Below, in pieces: positions 12,801 through 25,210 of a stretch of DNA of 64,000 nucleotides. Position numbers and translations under genes: made by a program. This DNA comes from Armillaria gallica (Eukaryota > Basidiomycota > Agaricomycetes > Agaricales > Physalacriaceae): NCBI GenBank assembly GCA_037576215.1, contig JBANDB010000005.1:2728001-2792000 (forward strand). The letters are read 5' to 3'. Position 1 is the stretch's first letter; each line of letters starts with the position of its first letter. The notes under the pieces were generated by a model. That model worked only from the letters and a program-made list of their open reading frames with translations. It ran no database searches and was not told the origin of the DNA.

Positions 12801-14953
12801 TGAACAACATATATGTCAGGCAGGTGCACATGATAGTCTCTTGGTATTCAGGAAACAATTTGTCTTTCTGAGACATAAAATACTCCTGTGTCGTATAATC
12901 TAAATAAATTTTATCTTCAGTTTATTATATAATAATAATTAGATCATATGCACTTACGCACAAATCGCACTATAGAATCATTAAGCCACCATTTTGTCTG
13001 GCCTGTAATGACAACAAGTCCACCGCAGACACTTCCCAAAAGGTCTTCACTGCATAGATTATCAGGGTCTAGGGCTGTTGTATCCAGTTCCACAGCCAGT
13101 GCATGCCGCAGTTCCAACATAGTCAAAGGGCGCCTCGCAAATACTATCCAGCCAAATATGTGATATGCAAGCTCCTTATCATACTTGCCTTGACTATTGA
13201 CCCTCTCCAGTGTCTTATCATATGCACTTGGCATATTGTCAGGCAGTTTTCTAAGTGCGACTCGAAGTAGTTTGGGAGTGGTTGTCTGAGCAAGTGAGTC
13301 CATGTGTAGCCCTGCCAGAAGGAACCTACAGATAGTCAGTCAATAGTTTCAATATGTATGACAACATGGGTAACACACATGCCATCAGCCTTTTCTATTA
13401 CTCCATCAAGTATTTCCTGTCGCAGATCATCTCGCCCCTTGATGAGGCTGGCAAGACGGCCATAAGAGAGCTTGCTCATGATATACGAACTAATATCCTT
13501 GTCATCAGCTCGGATATCCAGCCTGGTATCTGTCTTGAACAATAATCCAATTGTGGTGATGTCTCTTGATGTCACAAGGAGATGGATATTATTGCCTAAT
13601 GACCTTATTGTATCAATAAGCCTTTCTTGCCCTCCATTATTGTCACTGAACTCGTCCAGTGCATCAAGTACAATGTAGACACGGTGGAATGATCCCAACT
13701 CTTGTGACAGTAGTTTAGTAAGGACATTAAAGGAAGGTCGTGTTCCATTATGATGACACTGGTGATAGAGTGACATGATTGGGTTTGAGAGGCCATTGTC
13801 TTGAACTATTTGTTTCAGGAGGCTACAGAGAAGGTTGGATATAGTTTGTGCAGTTGAAGATTGGTAATCACAGAAGATACTGAGAATGAGTGTCTTTCTA
13901 TATAGCCTGAGTGACTGCAGATAAGAAATGATGATAGAAGCCAGGATGGTCTTTCCAACACCCGCTGAGGAGATATCAGAGTCAAGAAAACAATGAAACT
14001 TTGGCAAAATGACTCACGATTGCCTGGACACCAGAGGCACAATGATGGTGCCAAACCATCAACCCACTGTTGGAACTGTATGGCCCCAAGAAACCAGCGC
14101 CCAGTATCCCCCACCTGCTGGCTCAGCTTCTCAGCTTGTATGGCCTTGAAATTCAAGTCAGTGAGCCAAGCCAATACACACATAAGCATCTCATCTGTTT
14201 AACCATCAGTAACAGATCAGGAATGAAAATAAAAGGTAAGCACCATCCTGAGCCTTCTTCCCTTCACTTCGTATATGTGATACACAATCATCAATATGCA
14301 CCACCTTGCCACAGATATTGACAACCTCAGTCTCTACACGACCTGCAACTTGTTCAACCCGGTTGGTACTATCCACAATGCCATCCATCTTCATGTCAAC
14401 AATAGCCAGAATTTCATTGATTGCCTGAGATAAAGCACTGTATGCTACACTTAGCATTGACTCACTGAAGCACAAAAAATACTTACAAATGGTCATGCTG
14501 CACAGCAACAATCATCAAAGACTTGATCCTCTCGATCTTCTTCAGAGCATCTTCCACGCTCTCCTTTTTGAACTTCCACAATAGTCTGCACTTCACCTCT
14601 TTGACCTTCCCCAACAGTTGACTCTTCACCTTGCTTGTACTAGGCTTGATTACCTTTTCCGTCGTACCACTCGATGCAAGCGTGAACTCCTTCTTGAGAT
14701 CCTCGAGTAACGCAGTAAGTTGCATGACAGGACCGGACAGCCGTTGCACCGTCACCAGCCACGGGTCATTCGGCTGTGCCGTGTCGGTGAACAGTTTCAC
14801 CTCATTCAGCCAACAGACCAGACCCGAAAGCTCCGTGGAAAGACTATCACGTTCTTTGGGTGCCTCTTTGACATCCTTGAGATATTTGAAGATGGTCCAG
14901 GAGACGTCGACGAGGGCGACAATGGACGAAGCGATTCCTAGGGCTTCTGCCAT
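9898..14953 (-). CDS. NACHT-ankyrin NLR-like protein, 1606 aa (NLR1)
   Basis: A STAND NTPase of the fungal NLR-like class, probably involved in non-self recognition or programmed cell death (family knowledge). The model is complement(join(9898..12899, 12958..13325, 13379..13964, 14018..14194, 14244..14464, 14487..14953)); all introns are GT-AG and the sum is in frame. The N-terminal 155 residues (MAEALGIASSIVAL...) match the fungal STAND N-terminal domain. The Walker A motif GNPGVGKT lies near residues 287-294 and is assembled across an intron. Walker B (VYIVLDALDE) is at about 384-393, followed by LLVTSRD. A winged-helix-like part (YHIFGWIVFARRPLT) comes next. The C-terminal half is ankyrin repeats, 22 full 34-residue units plus a cap. 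The start was chosen at ATG 14953, which has the same ACCAACCATGGCAGA context as both paralogues at 45.9 and 47.7 kb. The gene appears intact. Confidence 0.92.
9901..12237 (-). repeat. 102-bp tandem array coding 34-aa ankyrin units
   Basis: Twenty-two full units plus a 31-residue terminal one, each starting CKD or CKG and carrying TPLSYA or TPLCYA, EIVE(M/L)LLQS and HVD(V/I)(N/D). Unit types repeat as blocks: units 3-8 recur as 12-17, and 4-6 recur again as 9-11. The segment starting near 10,753 recurs at 11,161 and 11,671 (spacing 408 and 510, four and five units), apparently with no base differences over at least 80 bp. Differences concentrate on the helix positions after SYA (ESGS, ERGF, ERGY, ERWS, QQRS, YQKS). 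Confidence 0.95.
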
Positions 14954-15135
14954 GGTTGGTGGTGAAGAGCAAGGTTGTACGTGGGTAGCTTGCCCTGTCG
15001 TCGAAATCGAAGTCCGAGTCACAGCCTTACAGCCACCGGCCAATGATGTTGTGCTGTATTCCTCCGTGATGATAGGAAACAGATCATTTGTGTTACGTTC
15101 TTGGAAATCGCGGCTGGCACGCGTCCTTCTCAATC
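14954..15135 (-). promoter_or_regulatory. 5' flank of NLR1, conserved in its paralogues
   Basis: The sequence upstream of the NLR1 ATG resembles that upstream of the other two NACHT genes (about 45,805-45,932 and 47,636-47,748). Shared words include ATTACAG(C/A)-type sequence, a TTCGATTTC(G/T)AC(G/A)A segment, and CACCAACCATGGCAGA at the start. It is the shared end of a gene duplication and probably holds the promoter and 5' UTR. Confidence 0.6.
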
Positions 15136-16859
15136 ATATTCAAGGGGACGTAAGAGAATTGTAGTTGATATATTGTATCTAGAGGGGAAACATTAAACCT
15201 TGGTTCGCGCTAGTCCTACTCTTGTTGCATGCACGGAAACAATAATGACCTTCACAGAGTCACACAGCTTGGGCGTCTACCGCTACTGATGACAGCCGCT
15301 GCATAGCCGTATGACCAGTGGCATCAAATCATATGCTTTGCGAAGCGCTGATGTTGATGTTATCGATACCTGGATTCACTGGTCTGTTCAGCGCGAACCC
15401 GAGAGAGGCACCCAGGTCAATGACTACTAGCATGAAGTTGATCTGGCGATAGGTGAGTAGGTCATTACAAGATCAAGGACTGAACCAACTTTGCTGTTCG
15501 TCGCATATGGATACGTATTGATGGTATTTCTCATCATCAGCCATGCTTCCATTTTTGTACTGCGGATATTGACGTTGAATCCGACTTCCTCGTGAAGTGC
15601 GGGGGGTGATTGTTGCGCTGTGCTACTTTTGGTTGGATATCTGTTTTGCAGACCGGGATTCGAATATGAGATTCAAGGCTCTCTATCGATGGCATACACT
15701 AGAACGGCAGGCACGTAAGTCAAGATTAGGCAAGAACTTTTTGAGGAACGCGAACCTGGCAACCGAGATCGCGAACCCGTCCTAGCGTATACTCGGTGAA
15801 ATCTCCAGTCATGCTACTTGTTCTCAGAGAATGCTCGAGGACGAGACTGGTGGCAGTAAACGCCGCCGCAAGAGAACTGAAGTATCCGGAGAGCTGGAGG
15901 GTGTTGAGATCAGAAACGTTCTGAGAAAGTATGATGTAGTTTGGCTATCGAGCTGGACCAATCGTGCCGCTGAAACATGTGTCTCGCCGTTACGCCAAAT
16001 GCAGACAAGGCAGTTTCCGGGGTACGAGGTGTGTCGTTGGTTATCTGGTCGTATGTCGAAAGCTATGCTCAGATATGATTCTCGTCATTACGCCGAAATA
16101 CAGACGAGGTGTGTCGTAGGCGTCATTTGAGGAGAGAGCGATTGGGATGTCGTGCAGACCTCAAAGACGGAGGAGCCTTCACTTCCCAACAGACACTGCA
16201 AGTCACCCGACGGACCCGTTCCGGGAGATAAGGAGAGATGACTATGTGGAGAAATGTCAGTACGTGATTAGGGGGTGAAAAATTGAACCAACATGGAAAT
16301 GAATCGCAGTGTCTGTGAATGTTTTCAAAGCGCGACATTACTGAGAGCAAGGGTGGCATCGAAGAGGGCGACGAGGCGAGGCTTGGTGGGTAGCAGGGAT
16401 AGTAGACAAGTTGAGTGTAGGGAGTCGCTGTCATCGTCGCCGTCAGCTATCACTGGTGCCTTGAGGAATAGCTCTGAGTTTTGAGTTTGAGTTCCAACGT
16501 TTGAACGTGAAAGCCGAGCTTGAAGCGCAAAGAGAGAAGATTACTTTGTGATGAAGATGACGGTCGCGATGAGCGTTGACTGCCTCTTTTGGACTTGCGG
16601 AGACTCTTGCTGGTCGCTCTCCATTTTCCGTTCACTATCACTCTGGAATCATGCCGTGACTGAAGCACAAGCGTCAAAGAAACCGACGGACACCATACCA
16701 TGGAGAATACCTCGTTACGGGAGCTGGAATTCGAGATGGGCATGGAAGGTGAACGACTATCTGGAAAGCCCTTGACATCTCCTACGCGTGATATCCGCAG
16801 AATACAGATTTTCATTAACTTCCGAGTGAGCCCGCTGCTTTAATCCTCTTCTTCATTCT
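15136..16859. other. Intergenic, no gene recognised
   Basis: Only short overlapping frames on both strands, none with a recognisable domain or splice pattern. The motif GCCGTTACGCCAAATGCAGAC near 15,985 and its relative near 16,086 (CGTCATTACGCCGAAATACAGAC-like) suggest a small degenerate direct duplication. Confidence 0.5.
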
Positions 16860-19600
16860 CATCGAGCAGGCCCAACGTAGTCCTCAAGGGGACAGACCAC
16901 CCTTCTCGGTGTTCGTTCAAGGTGCGTATGCTACGTCCTTTGTTGTTCGTCACAAACCAAACAGTCTATCAGTTTTGTGTCCGATTCAAGCGGCTGTGCT
17001 CGGTAATGCTTGCGGTCAGGTACCAATATTCATGACCTCCAGCCCTCGCACGTCCAACGCTGGATCAATGACGCGTTTCAGCAGAACGCCTCTAGCGCTC
17101 GATGGACTTCGGATTGACCTACTCCCTCGCGGCGAACCTTCTGTCAACGCTTGTAACCCTCCTCCCTATACGACAACAGAGATGCCCGCCATCCCTCTTC
17201 GCCCTTACTACCACAATCACTTAACATGCTGCCCCTTCTCTGTTGGGATTTGCAACTTCAAGCTTATGCCGGAAGATTCCCGAACATTCGGCTTACTAAT
17301 TTGTCACGATACTTTGATATATTTAGGTACTTTAGTAGAATATTCTAGATACATTCTGTAGTATTTAAGGAGCTCGTTCCGAGCTCTAGTAGCTAACAAT
17401 TCAGTATATTTACCTACTGCAAGCCTCACCCTGCTATAGTTACAACATTCTCATTCGCCAACCTTGCTCATATTCACCTACAAAACGAAAAGCATTCCTC
17501 TATTGAAGACAGGTACACTCACCGAAACCTGTCCCTTCGTCGTGTTTTTTTTTTTCTCGTTTTCTTGATGCGGAAATACCTCTATTTGTACTCGCGGCTC
17601 CTCAACTTGAACTGCGCTCAGATAATGCGTCAATACGGTGGTTTTGGGTGGAAGGGGATGTAGGGATAGCCTTGAGACAGCATCTCCACGATGAGGGTAG
17701 TCGGCGTCCTAAGGGTTGCACGTTCAGCTCGAAGACGGCGCTCTCATCTTCGAAAAGCATCCCGCGTTTGCCGTTCTCTCCGCCGCAACTTGGACCGATA
17801 TATCCTTACCAAATGTCAGACTTTCCAAGCTGGCAGCTACGCGATGGCGTCGACGGTTGAGAACGCCAACAGCTACTAGGCGGAAACCACGGCATGTTCT
17901 TACCCTTCACCGCTACGTGAGTTGTCCAAATTCTTGCCTTTATCTTCCTTTAGTGTTTGATGTTTCTCTTCCCCAGATTTCCTCCTCGCTTCTGTCAACC
18001 TCTTCGTAGTCCAGCTGGTTGAAGAGCGCTTAGTATCATTGCTGTGGCTGTTTCTTATGCGTCCGGTTGTCCCAGTCGTGCAGAATAGACTATCGCAGAG
18101 TCGGCAGGTGTCGGGAATGGTGTATACGTCTATGCACGTTCACGGGAGTGGCGTGAAGCAATCGTAGACGCGTTTTGGGGCGTCTTAGCCAGTTCTATGC
18201 CGCAGCAACGTAATACACATACTGAGTCAAGATCAACATTGCATTCTGTGTAATTAAGTACCCAATACATCAGGTTCTAATTCGCATACGTAGAAATAAG
18301 TGTAAATGAAGAGAATAAGTAACAGAGAAAAGGCAGGCAGTATGAACGGTAAGCACACAGAATAGATAGCAAGCAAAGTAGCTGGACAGTAAACCACAAT
18401 ACGTATGGGGAGAGAAACGGAACCATAGGAGCCTCGTAGCCACACTTGTAGGTCGCACTAGAGTCTATTTGCGTATATTGACGGCCTACATGTATCGTCG
18501 ACAGGTACTCCAATAACGCGAAGGCAGGCAAGGGACAAACGGCTGGGAAACGAGATGGACAGGGCATCGCGGACTCGTCCTCTCAATCACTAATATTCCT
18601 AGTCTCTTCACCCAGCGAAAGCTTTCTTCATTCGAAGACACCCACGCTTACAGAAGCTCCCTTATCTCGTCGACGTTTTCTGGAGATTCCTTGGTTAGTA
18701 CTGCATTCAACGGCAGCGGATCCTCAATTTGAAAGGCGCTTCAGCAGGAAGAGGGGATGGGCTGGGAGGTAGGGAGACGCAGTGCAGGCGAAGGACCGGC
18801 CAGTGAGAAGACACCTGGCATCGCTCATGCCGTCGTCATTCGGGCTCGAGACCTTGGTACCTGGTCCAATAAGATTTATCACCTCGACAAAGTCGGGTTA
18901 AATGTTAACAAGCTGACGCGGACGTTTACGTCGTGGAACAGAGGGAAAGGGGAGTTTGCGTGTAGAGCTTCTGCAGGTAAATCAGAAAATTCTGAATGTC
19001 ATTTTCGGTGAGGTAACTCACGGCGACATATGGGCAGGCCAGACGTCCGCATTCCCATGCCAATCTGCTATAACACCCAGTATTGACTAGGATATCCTTG
19101 CGCCCGTTGCAGAATTCACAGCCTTGGGGTTGGTGAGCACTTCGCCTGGCTGGGCGGAACGCTAAGAACGGTCATAAGCTTTTGGTGGCTTTGTGCTGGG
19201 AAGGGTTCGAAATGGTCTTGTTGAAAGACGCAGAGGGGATATAGAGAGACCGGTGGTCGAAACTTAAAGCGCTTGCTGTACGGAGAGAGGAGCCTGGCGG
19301 AGTGTCCCTTTCTCGCTGTCCATATTGTTGTACGCCTCGTCGCTGCTTGCCTGGGAAGCTAAGTCTATCTGAGAACGTTGGACCGCGGCAGCATGGTGGG
19401 AGAACGGCGAAACCCGTAGGGATATCTTCGGCGGTGTATAACACGGCAGCTGTCGGTGAACTGTGGTAGATGCGAATAATGTCAATAAAGTAGTTCAGCG
19501 AGATGAGAGTGGCCAACGTATTGAAGGACACCGATAGCATGGTCAGCCCTCCCGTCCCTCTCTCCGCCTGCAAAATGTTTCTGGCTTCCTCTGACGCCAT
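16860..19600. repeat. Dispersed block A, left copy (relative at 57.36-59.57 kb)
   Basis: Collinear, same-strand similarity to 57,360-59,570. Examples: CCTTTGTTG(T/A)TCGTCACAAA near 16,937 and 57,398; GTAGAAATAAGTGTAAATG near 18,290 and 58,492; AATGTCATTTTCGGTGAGG near 18,995 and 59,152. No intact gene is present. On the minus strand, short protein-like stretches (DILV, TENDIQNFL) match those of the right copy, so a coding gene fragment may be carried here. Shorter relatives of parts of this block occur near 24.4, 44.2, 44.7 and 45.3 kb. Confidence 0.75.
17241..17447. mobile_element. Solo LTR, 207 bp, with 5-bp target duplication
   Basis: The segment begins TGTTGGGA and ends TTACAACA, the TG...CA rule for LTRs, and is flanked on both sides by TTCTC (17236-17240 and 17448-17452). 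A TATA-like GTATTTAAGG lies near 17,360. The block A copy near 57.72-57.75 kb runs past the equivalent site without this sequence, so it is an insertion. No internal region is present, as expected after LTR-LTR recombination. The parent element is not in the window. Confidence 0.85.
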
Positions 19601-19789
19601 CTCCTGCACGTCGACGCGTCGGCTATGCGAACCAAGTCTGAGCGTCGTTCAGGTTGAACGTTGAACGTTGAGGAGCGGCCACCGTTGGGTCGAGGAATCG
19701 CCGCGACAAAAAATCAAACGAGGCTTGGAGGAAGAGCTTTTGTTTGCGTGCGCATCCAGACGAAGAACGCTACGAGGCTTTGTATGTGC

Positions 19790-21665
19790 GCGCATGCTCG
19801 TAGTCGGATGGAGACAGCGATCCGAAACTCCGATCATAGCTTTCCTTTCGTCTCCCACCATCATCGAGGACTACATCGACAACACCCTCGCCTGTTCACC
19901 GGCACCTAGCAAAAGCCTCCTCTCTGTCGTTCATTAGCACTGTTCGCGATCCTCTTTTCACACGTCCTCTGTCCTTTGTGCCCGAGTCCACCACCCGTCT
20001 CTTAATCCACGCGCCATGGAAGACCAGCCTCCTACTTGCTGTACCAGCCGCCGGTCGTCTTCATACCAATGGCTCCCTCCGATGTACATTTATGGCTTCC
20101 GGCGTTTTACGCTGACGACGTAGTTGGCCCACATGCGACAAGAATCCGAAAGCAGATGAACATAAAAAAACAGAGCAGTTAGCATATGTGGGGGATGTTG
20201 CTTTCTTCTCAACAGACCACGACTGCGAACATCACCCTCATGCCAATCACCACAAGTCAGCGAAGGTCGCGTCACCGGGATCCAGTGTGCTACGAACGAC
20301 TCCAGGGTATGTCTGCCGTCGTCATCTCGAACGCTGAATTCGCATTGACGCGACTGTCATCTGCAGTTCGTTCGTAGAGAGGAGGAATTGTTCAGCGATG
20401 AACGACTCCAATGAGAGCTTGTTTGTCGGCAATGTCGTCGCAGCCCTCAGCTCCATTCCGCCGTGGCCATCTTCTTTCTCCGTTTCCCTCCCAGTTCACC
20501 TTCGCCTACACTCCCTGGAACCCCAATGCACAAAATCCTGAGAACGCATACTTCCTTCAAGTGGCGGTGGCTATAACTTGACTCTAGAAAAGAATATTGG
20601 CAACTCACAAAATTCACAACTCTGCTATCCACTTCAAATCCCCTTCATAAGCAAGGCGTACGATCATTCCTTCCCGTCTACCAGCTTCTGTATGCATATC
20701 GGAGCTCAGGTTGCGGCGTCATCGCTTCTCCTGCTCATCTTCCACCGAGTCTACACGAAGACACCGTTACGATTGATGTCGGAATCTCTAGTTCGAAGTC
20801 AATCTCGATACTGGAGATGGGATGGTGGACCACGTCTGTCTCGACCCTTCCCAGGAAGGAACTCGCTCGTTTCCTCTTGATTTCGCGTCTGATAGAGAGA
20901 AGGGAACGTTTCCACCCCCATCTACGGTATTCGTTGTGCTCACATGGCCTGGTCATTTTGGGTTGCACCGCTAGCAGAGTCCGCTACGCCTAATGGTATT
21001 ATGGATGTATGCAGGGCTATTCCATTTCCCATCCTCTAACACACCTCCCGACCGAAAGCCATCATCCACTTGGTCCAATGTGATTATAACATCCTCCTGG
21101 TCGACGGCTCTGCTTCCTTCAATCATACTCGCTTATCCCTACCGGGCAACTCCCATCGCAATGTAATGCCAACGAGCCCGCTCTGGACTGAACAAAAGGA
21201 CCACAGTTACAGAGCCCATTCCGCCAGTATCACCCAGAATTTGGATTCTGCCAACTAACACTCGACGTTCCTGCTTTTCATACCCCAGCGGTGGCGACGC
21301 TCCATCTTGAACAAGCTTCGGGTTCTGGTTCGCGCAGACGACAGGACGGAACTTGGGGAGAGCTAATAGCTTGGGAAGAACATTGTGCTACGACCCCCGT
21401 ATGTTCACGAACCTCGTTCTGTTGACCTTGTACTGATATCCCTTTTCTCTGCAGTTCATAGTGGATAATATCAAGAAGCACACATGTGTATTGCCATCCT
21501 CCCTCTACGTATCGTAGACGGTGAACCCTCACTAGCACTACAAGAACGTCGAAGTCATCCCGCCGCCTCTTCATCCTCACCGACTGTTGCCAAGAACTTT
21601 TTGCCGATGCAAAACTGTTCAGCTCTACATGTGAAAGCCAACGATGACTGAAACGTTGAGAACAC
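19790..21665. repeat. Dispersed block B, left copy (relative at 54.37-56.17 kb)
   Basis: Same-strand similarity to 54,370-56,170. Examples: CTTTCGTCTCCCACC near 19,845 and 54,441; ATTGACGCGACTGTCATCTG near 20,344 and 54,785; GTCTACACGAAGAC near 20,750 and 55,202. An intron-like stretch, GTATGTTCACGA at about 21,400 ending CTCTGCAG at about 21,455, is conserved in the right copy, so part of the block may derive from a spliced gene. No frame is long or recognisable. Confidence 0.7.
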
Positions 21666-24600
21666 CGATTAGTACAATCAGCTCGGAAGTTCCGGGATCG
21701 AAACACCTTTTTCGTATTCCACCACCATCGATGATAGGTCTCGCCCATTGATCGACCAGCAGCGTTTTGTCTTTGCTCGACTGAAGATACGCAACACAAG
21801 CTCTTCGTTTGTCAAGGCTTCTTCACGCCGAGATTCCTCGATTCCGAACTCCCAACGCTGAATTTCAGCCTTGGTTCGCATAGACGACGCATCAACGCAT
21901 CTATATCAGTTTTGATCAGACGGTCGGCCCGGAGGAAGCGAGGCACAGAGTTTGGCATTTTACAGGCGGAGAGGGACGGGAGGGACGTGTCCATGCTTAG
22001 TTCAACTGGGCCAGAAAGCTGCTTTTTTTTTTTTACCGGCGTGGGGGCTGCGTCGGTTTTCTACCCTGGTCCTTGTTACCAGTCGAAGTCGAAATCGCAG
22101 CCATGCAGAAACTGGCCTATGATATTAACCTGGCAATAGCATTCTCGGTCATGACGGGAGAAAGAACAAGCCCGGAACAGCTCCCAGGATTCCCTTGACG
22201 ACGCCCCAGATGCTTCAGCCCGATCGTATGATGATATCTCGTTCTCTCGTCTTTCGGTATGCAGCTTCGCTTCGCGTATGTTTTCCTTTTCATCTTCTTT
22301 TCATCCTATTTGCTGATATTTCTTCTGACACTTGTAGGACGTCAAAATTCGGTGGAGTCTCAATTAGCGCATTCTCGTAGCTCTGCGGACGAGTTAGTTC
22401 TTGGCCGTCGATAATGCGTATTCATGTGCAAGGAGCGCGTTTTGTGGTGGATTTGGTATTAGCGGTGGGTGCTGCGTTCCTTTTTGGTGTTTCCGTGGCT
22501 TATAGATTCTGAAGTCACCCTACCGTCGCTAAGGTGTAACCCTTTCGACCTCTCCCTTCCCATCCCTCCCGCGGCATTTCCTCTTCCCCACCCTAGCCTC
22601 TATTCTCCATTCCCAGGCAGCTCAGGACTCGGAGGTGTGGGGAGGGAGCTTCATACGCCGATGCAAAGCGTTGACCACCCACGTACGGCGAGTGATCAAA
22701 TTATCAAGGTCGTTGACTCACGGAATACAGTGAGCTGTCTTTTCTCCCTAATCTGTGCCAATATGGGCCTGACACTGCTCCAGACGACCTTCTCGACATC
22801 AACCCAAGATCTCCTCGCAACGGCATCAATAGGTTTTTGTGCCGAGACCACGTATCGCGTTCCGGCGAGCAAGATTTCGTATCCCGCAGGAGAAGGGTGG
22901 AGAGTAGGCATCTATAGATTGTCTGCGCGCGAGGGCGGTCCTCGTTTGTGAGCGCTGCATTGTCATTTGATTCTCGCTGTCTAATGCAGTTTGAAGCAGT
23001 TCTTTCACATTGGGTCCGTCGACGTCTTCCTCGACACGTCTTTCAGCATTCCTCTTGCCAACCGCCTTCCCCTCGCAACGTATACATACGGTCGGCGACT
23101 CGAAGTCAAATCTTGCGCCGAGGCAATGTATCTCGTTCCAGAGAGAGGACCGAGCACCGTGCTTGGATGTTTATGGAGCCGTTTTGGTTTGCCAGAGGTG
23201 AGTTTGACATCTTTACTTCGTTTCGCACTGGCTGATCTGATTGTAGCAGAACCCCCGGCCCTTCATTCCTTTTCAATGGTTGTCCCTTCACCAAGACCAC
23301 GTCCATCATGCTGTGACTTTCGTAGGAACCCAGGTTTGCAGCGACACGACGTATCGAGTTCAGCGAGCAAGGGCACGCAACGAGGTCTCTGCGCATCACA
23401 GAGAAGGACGACAATCCGCCGATCATTTAAAACATCTTTCCGTGCATCAAGATATGCCTGCGCTCGGTGGACGGCCTTCGTCCCCTGACACTACGAGGCA
23501 ATCTCAAGGCTCGCAGCGCGCTCGGTGACATGTGGAGTGCATGAAAGGTATGTGTTCACGCGTCAAATGGTTGATCTCGCAACTGATACCTTGCCTGCAG
23601 CGCGTGTGGGGATTGCCTAGTCATCAAGACCAGGAGTCAAACAGTGGACGCCTTCGTTCACCCCCGCCGAACCGTCGCGGCTGATTAAATAGCCGCCGTT
23701 GAGGGCGGCACGGGGTTGGATAACGGCGTCTTGTGTTTGACTCGATGCAGCGTTTCTGGGACTTGAAAGGGTGAGCTGACTGTACTTTCTTGTTGTGCCA
23801 GATGCCGACTTGCTTCTATTCCAGCATGATGTCGTCTCTTCAAAGATAGGTGCATCGGGCTAAGCTTACTGAAGGACTTACAGGTCATTCTTTTTTTTTT
23901 TTTTGGGGGGGGGGGCAAATCGGACCCACGACAAGCCTCGGTTTCCCGTTGGAAACGCAACAGGAGACTATGCTTGGCCGGCGCACAAACGGGAGGGGGC
24001 TTCCTCCCGTTTGTGCATTTGCTGATTGCCTTCGGGGTGGGGAGATTATGATCCTATGAGCTAGAATGGCTGCAGACTTACTGTTACCTAACCGTGTTAA
24101 TCTTGTGTTAGGCGAATCTTCGGGTAAATTTCTTCCTCTCGATTCTCGATTCTTCATTACATCCTGTACAGTAGTAGTATCAATAAACACTTTCTGCTCT
24201 TTCTTTCCTTACCGCGCCTGCCCTCGTCGAGAAATCCGCCTTTTCGTCGTCTTCCTCCTTATCTTTGATGCAAGTGCACTGCCACTAGCCCCAACTCTGC
24301 CTTTACCATGAACGTGGTACGTGTGTATCGACTCGGACACGCCCACACGAAGCACCTATCAATCACTGTCCTGCTCACCCTGTGAAAGCTTACTACACCC
24401 GAAGATGCGCGTGCTTACAGAAGCCCCTTCCATCGTCAACCTTTTGTGAAATTTCCTTCGATAATACAACCAAGGGCAGCACATCGGGGAACACGACCTT
24501 GAATCTGAATATTCAAATGGGCGCCTGCGACAGTATCCTCTGGAAAAAGTGTGAGTATGGGTGGGAATCAAAGCACAGCAGGAAGCTGTGTGATGCGAAA

Positions 24601-25210
24601 ATCTATCTGGCAAAAGGTCAGCAAGTAATTGGGAGACTATGAAACGAACTAACACGAAGCAGATAAGGGTAAGCTATGGTTGCATTTTCCGTCGGGTCCA
24701 TTCCGCACTGATTGATGTTCTCGACGATGTAATCGTTCTGCGATACGTTGGCTTTCACGCATACTTCACGCTAGCGAAAAGTTCACGGCAGCAGTTGGTG
24801 GTGAATATTACTGAGGAAATGGAGGAAGTGAAGGATGAAGAGCCGACACGCTGACTTGAAGCAAATAAATTTCTTGTAGTGCTGGTAGGGCTTCCCGCCA
24901 CAACACATGCTTCTTGATATTGACCATTACGAACTGCGGATGAAACTAATATCAATACGAGGTCAACAGGGTGAGGATCATGGACATACCCAGGAGGCGC
25001 AGTACGATGATGAATCCTGTTAACGTTTCTCCCACCTCTCCCCTCCTCCAAAAGTGTCACGGTGACACATCATCCACTCCGAGAGTCGTTCGAGTTGAAG
25101 CGTCGCCACTTATTGGGATGTACAAATTTAGGACCGTCGCCTGCCGGTTGGAAGGATCCGAATTCTGGGGTGATGGTGGCAGAATGGGTTCTGACTGTGG
25201 ACCTCAGGCT
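21666..25210. other. Gene-poor stretch with simple repeats
   Basis: No convincing gene was seen. There is a T run near 22,022 and a T-then-G homopolymer junction at about 23,890-23,917. Sequence at 24,360-24,500 (AAGCTT..ACACCCGAAGATGCGCGTGCTTACAG) is a relative of stretches at 18.6, 45.3 and 58.8 kb. Short frames around 22.7-23.5 kb read like protein in places, but no domain can be named. Confidence 0.5.
23983..24016. repeat. Perfect 14-bp inverted repeat (hairpin)
   Basis: GCACAAACGGGAGG at 23983-23996 and its exact complement CCTCCCGTTTGTGC at 24003-24016, separated by 6 nt (GGGCTT). It lies about 70 bp from the T/G homopolymer tract. No gene is adjacent, so a terminator role is not supported. 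It could be the core of a small foldback element. Confidence 0.8.

Noticed and set aside
14631..15164. A 177-codon plus-strand frame
   Set aside because: It is antisense to exon 1 and the 5' flank of NLR1, which has paralogue support on the minus strand.
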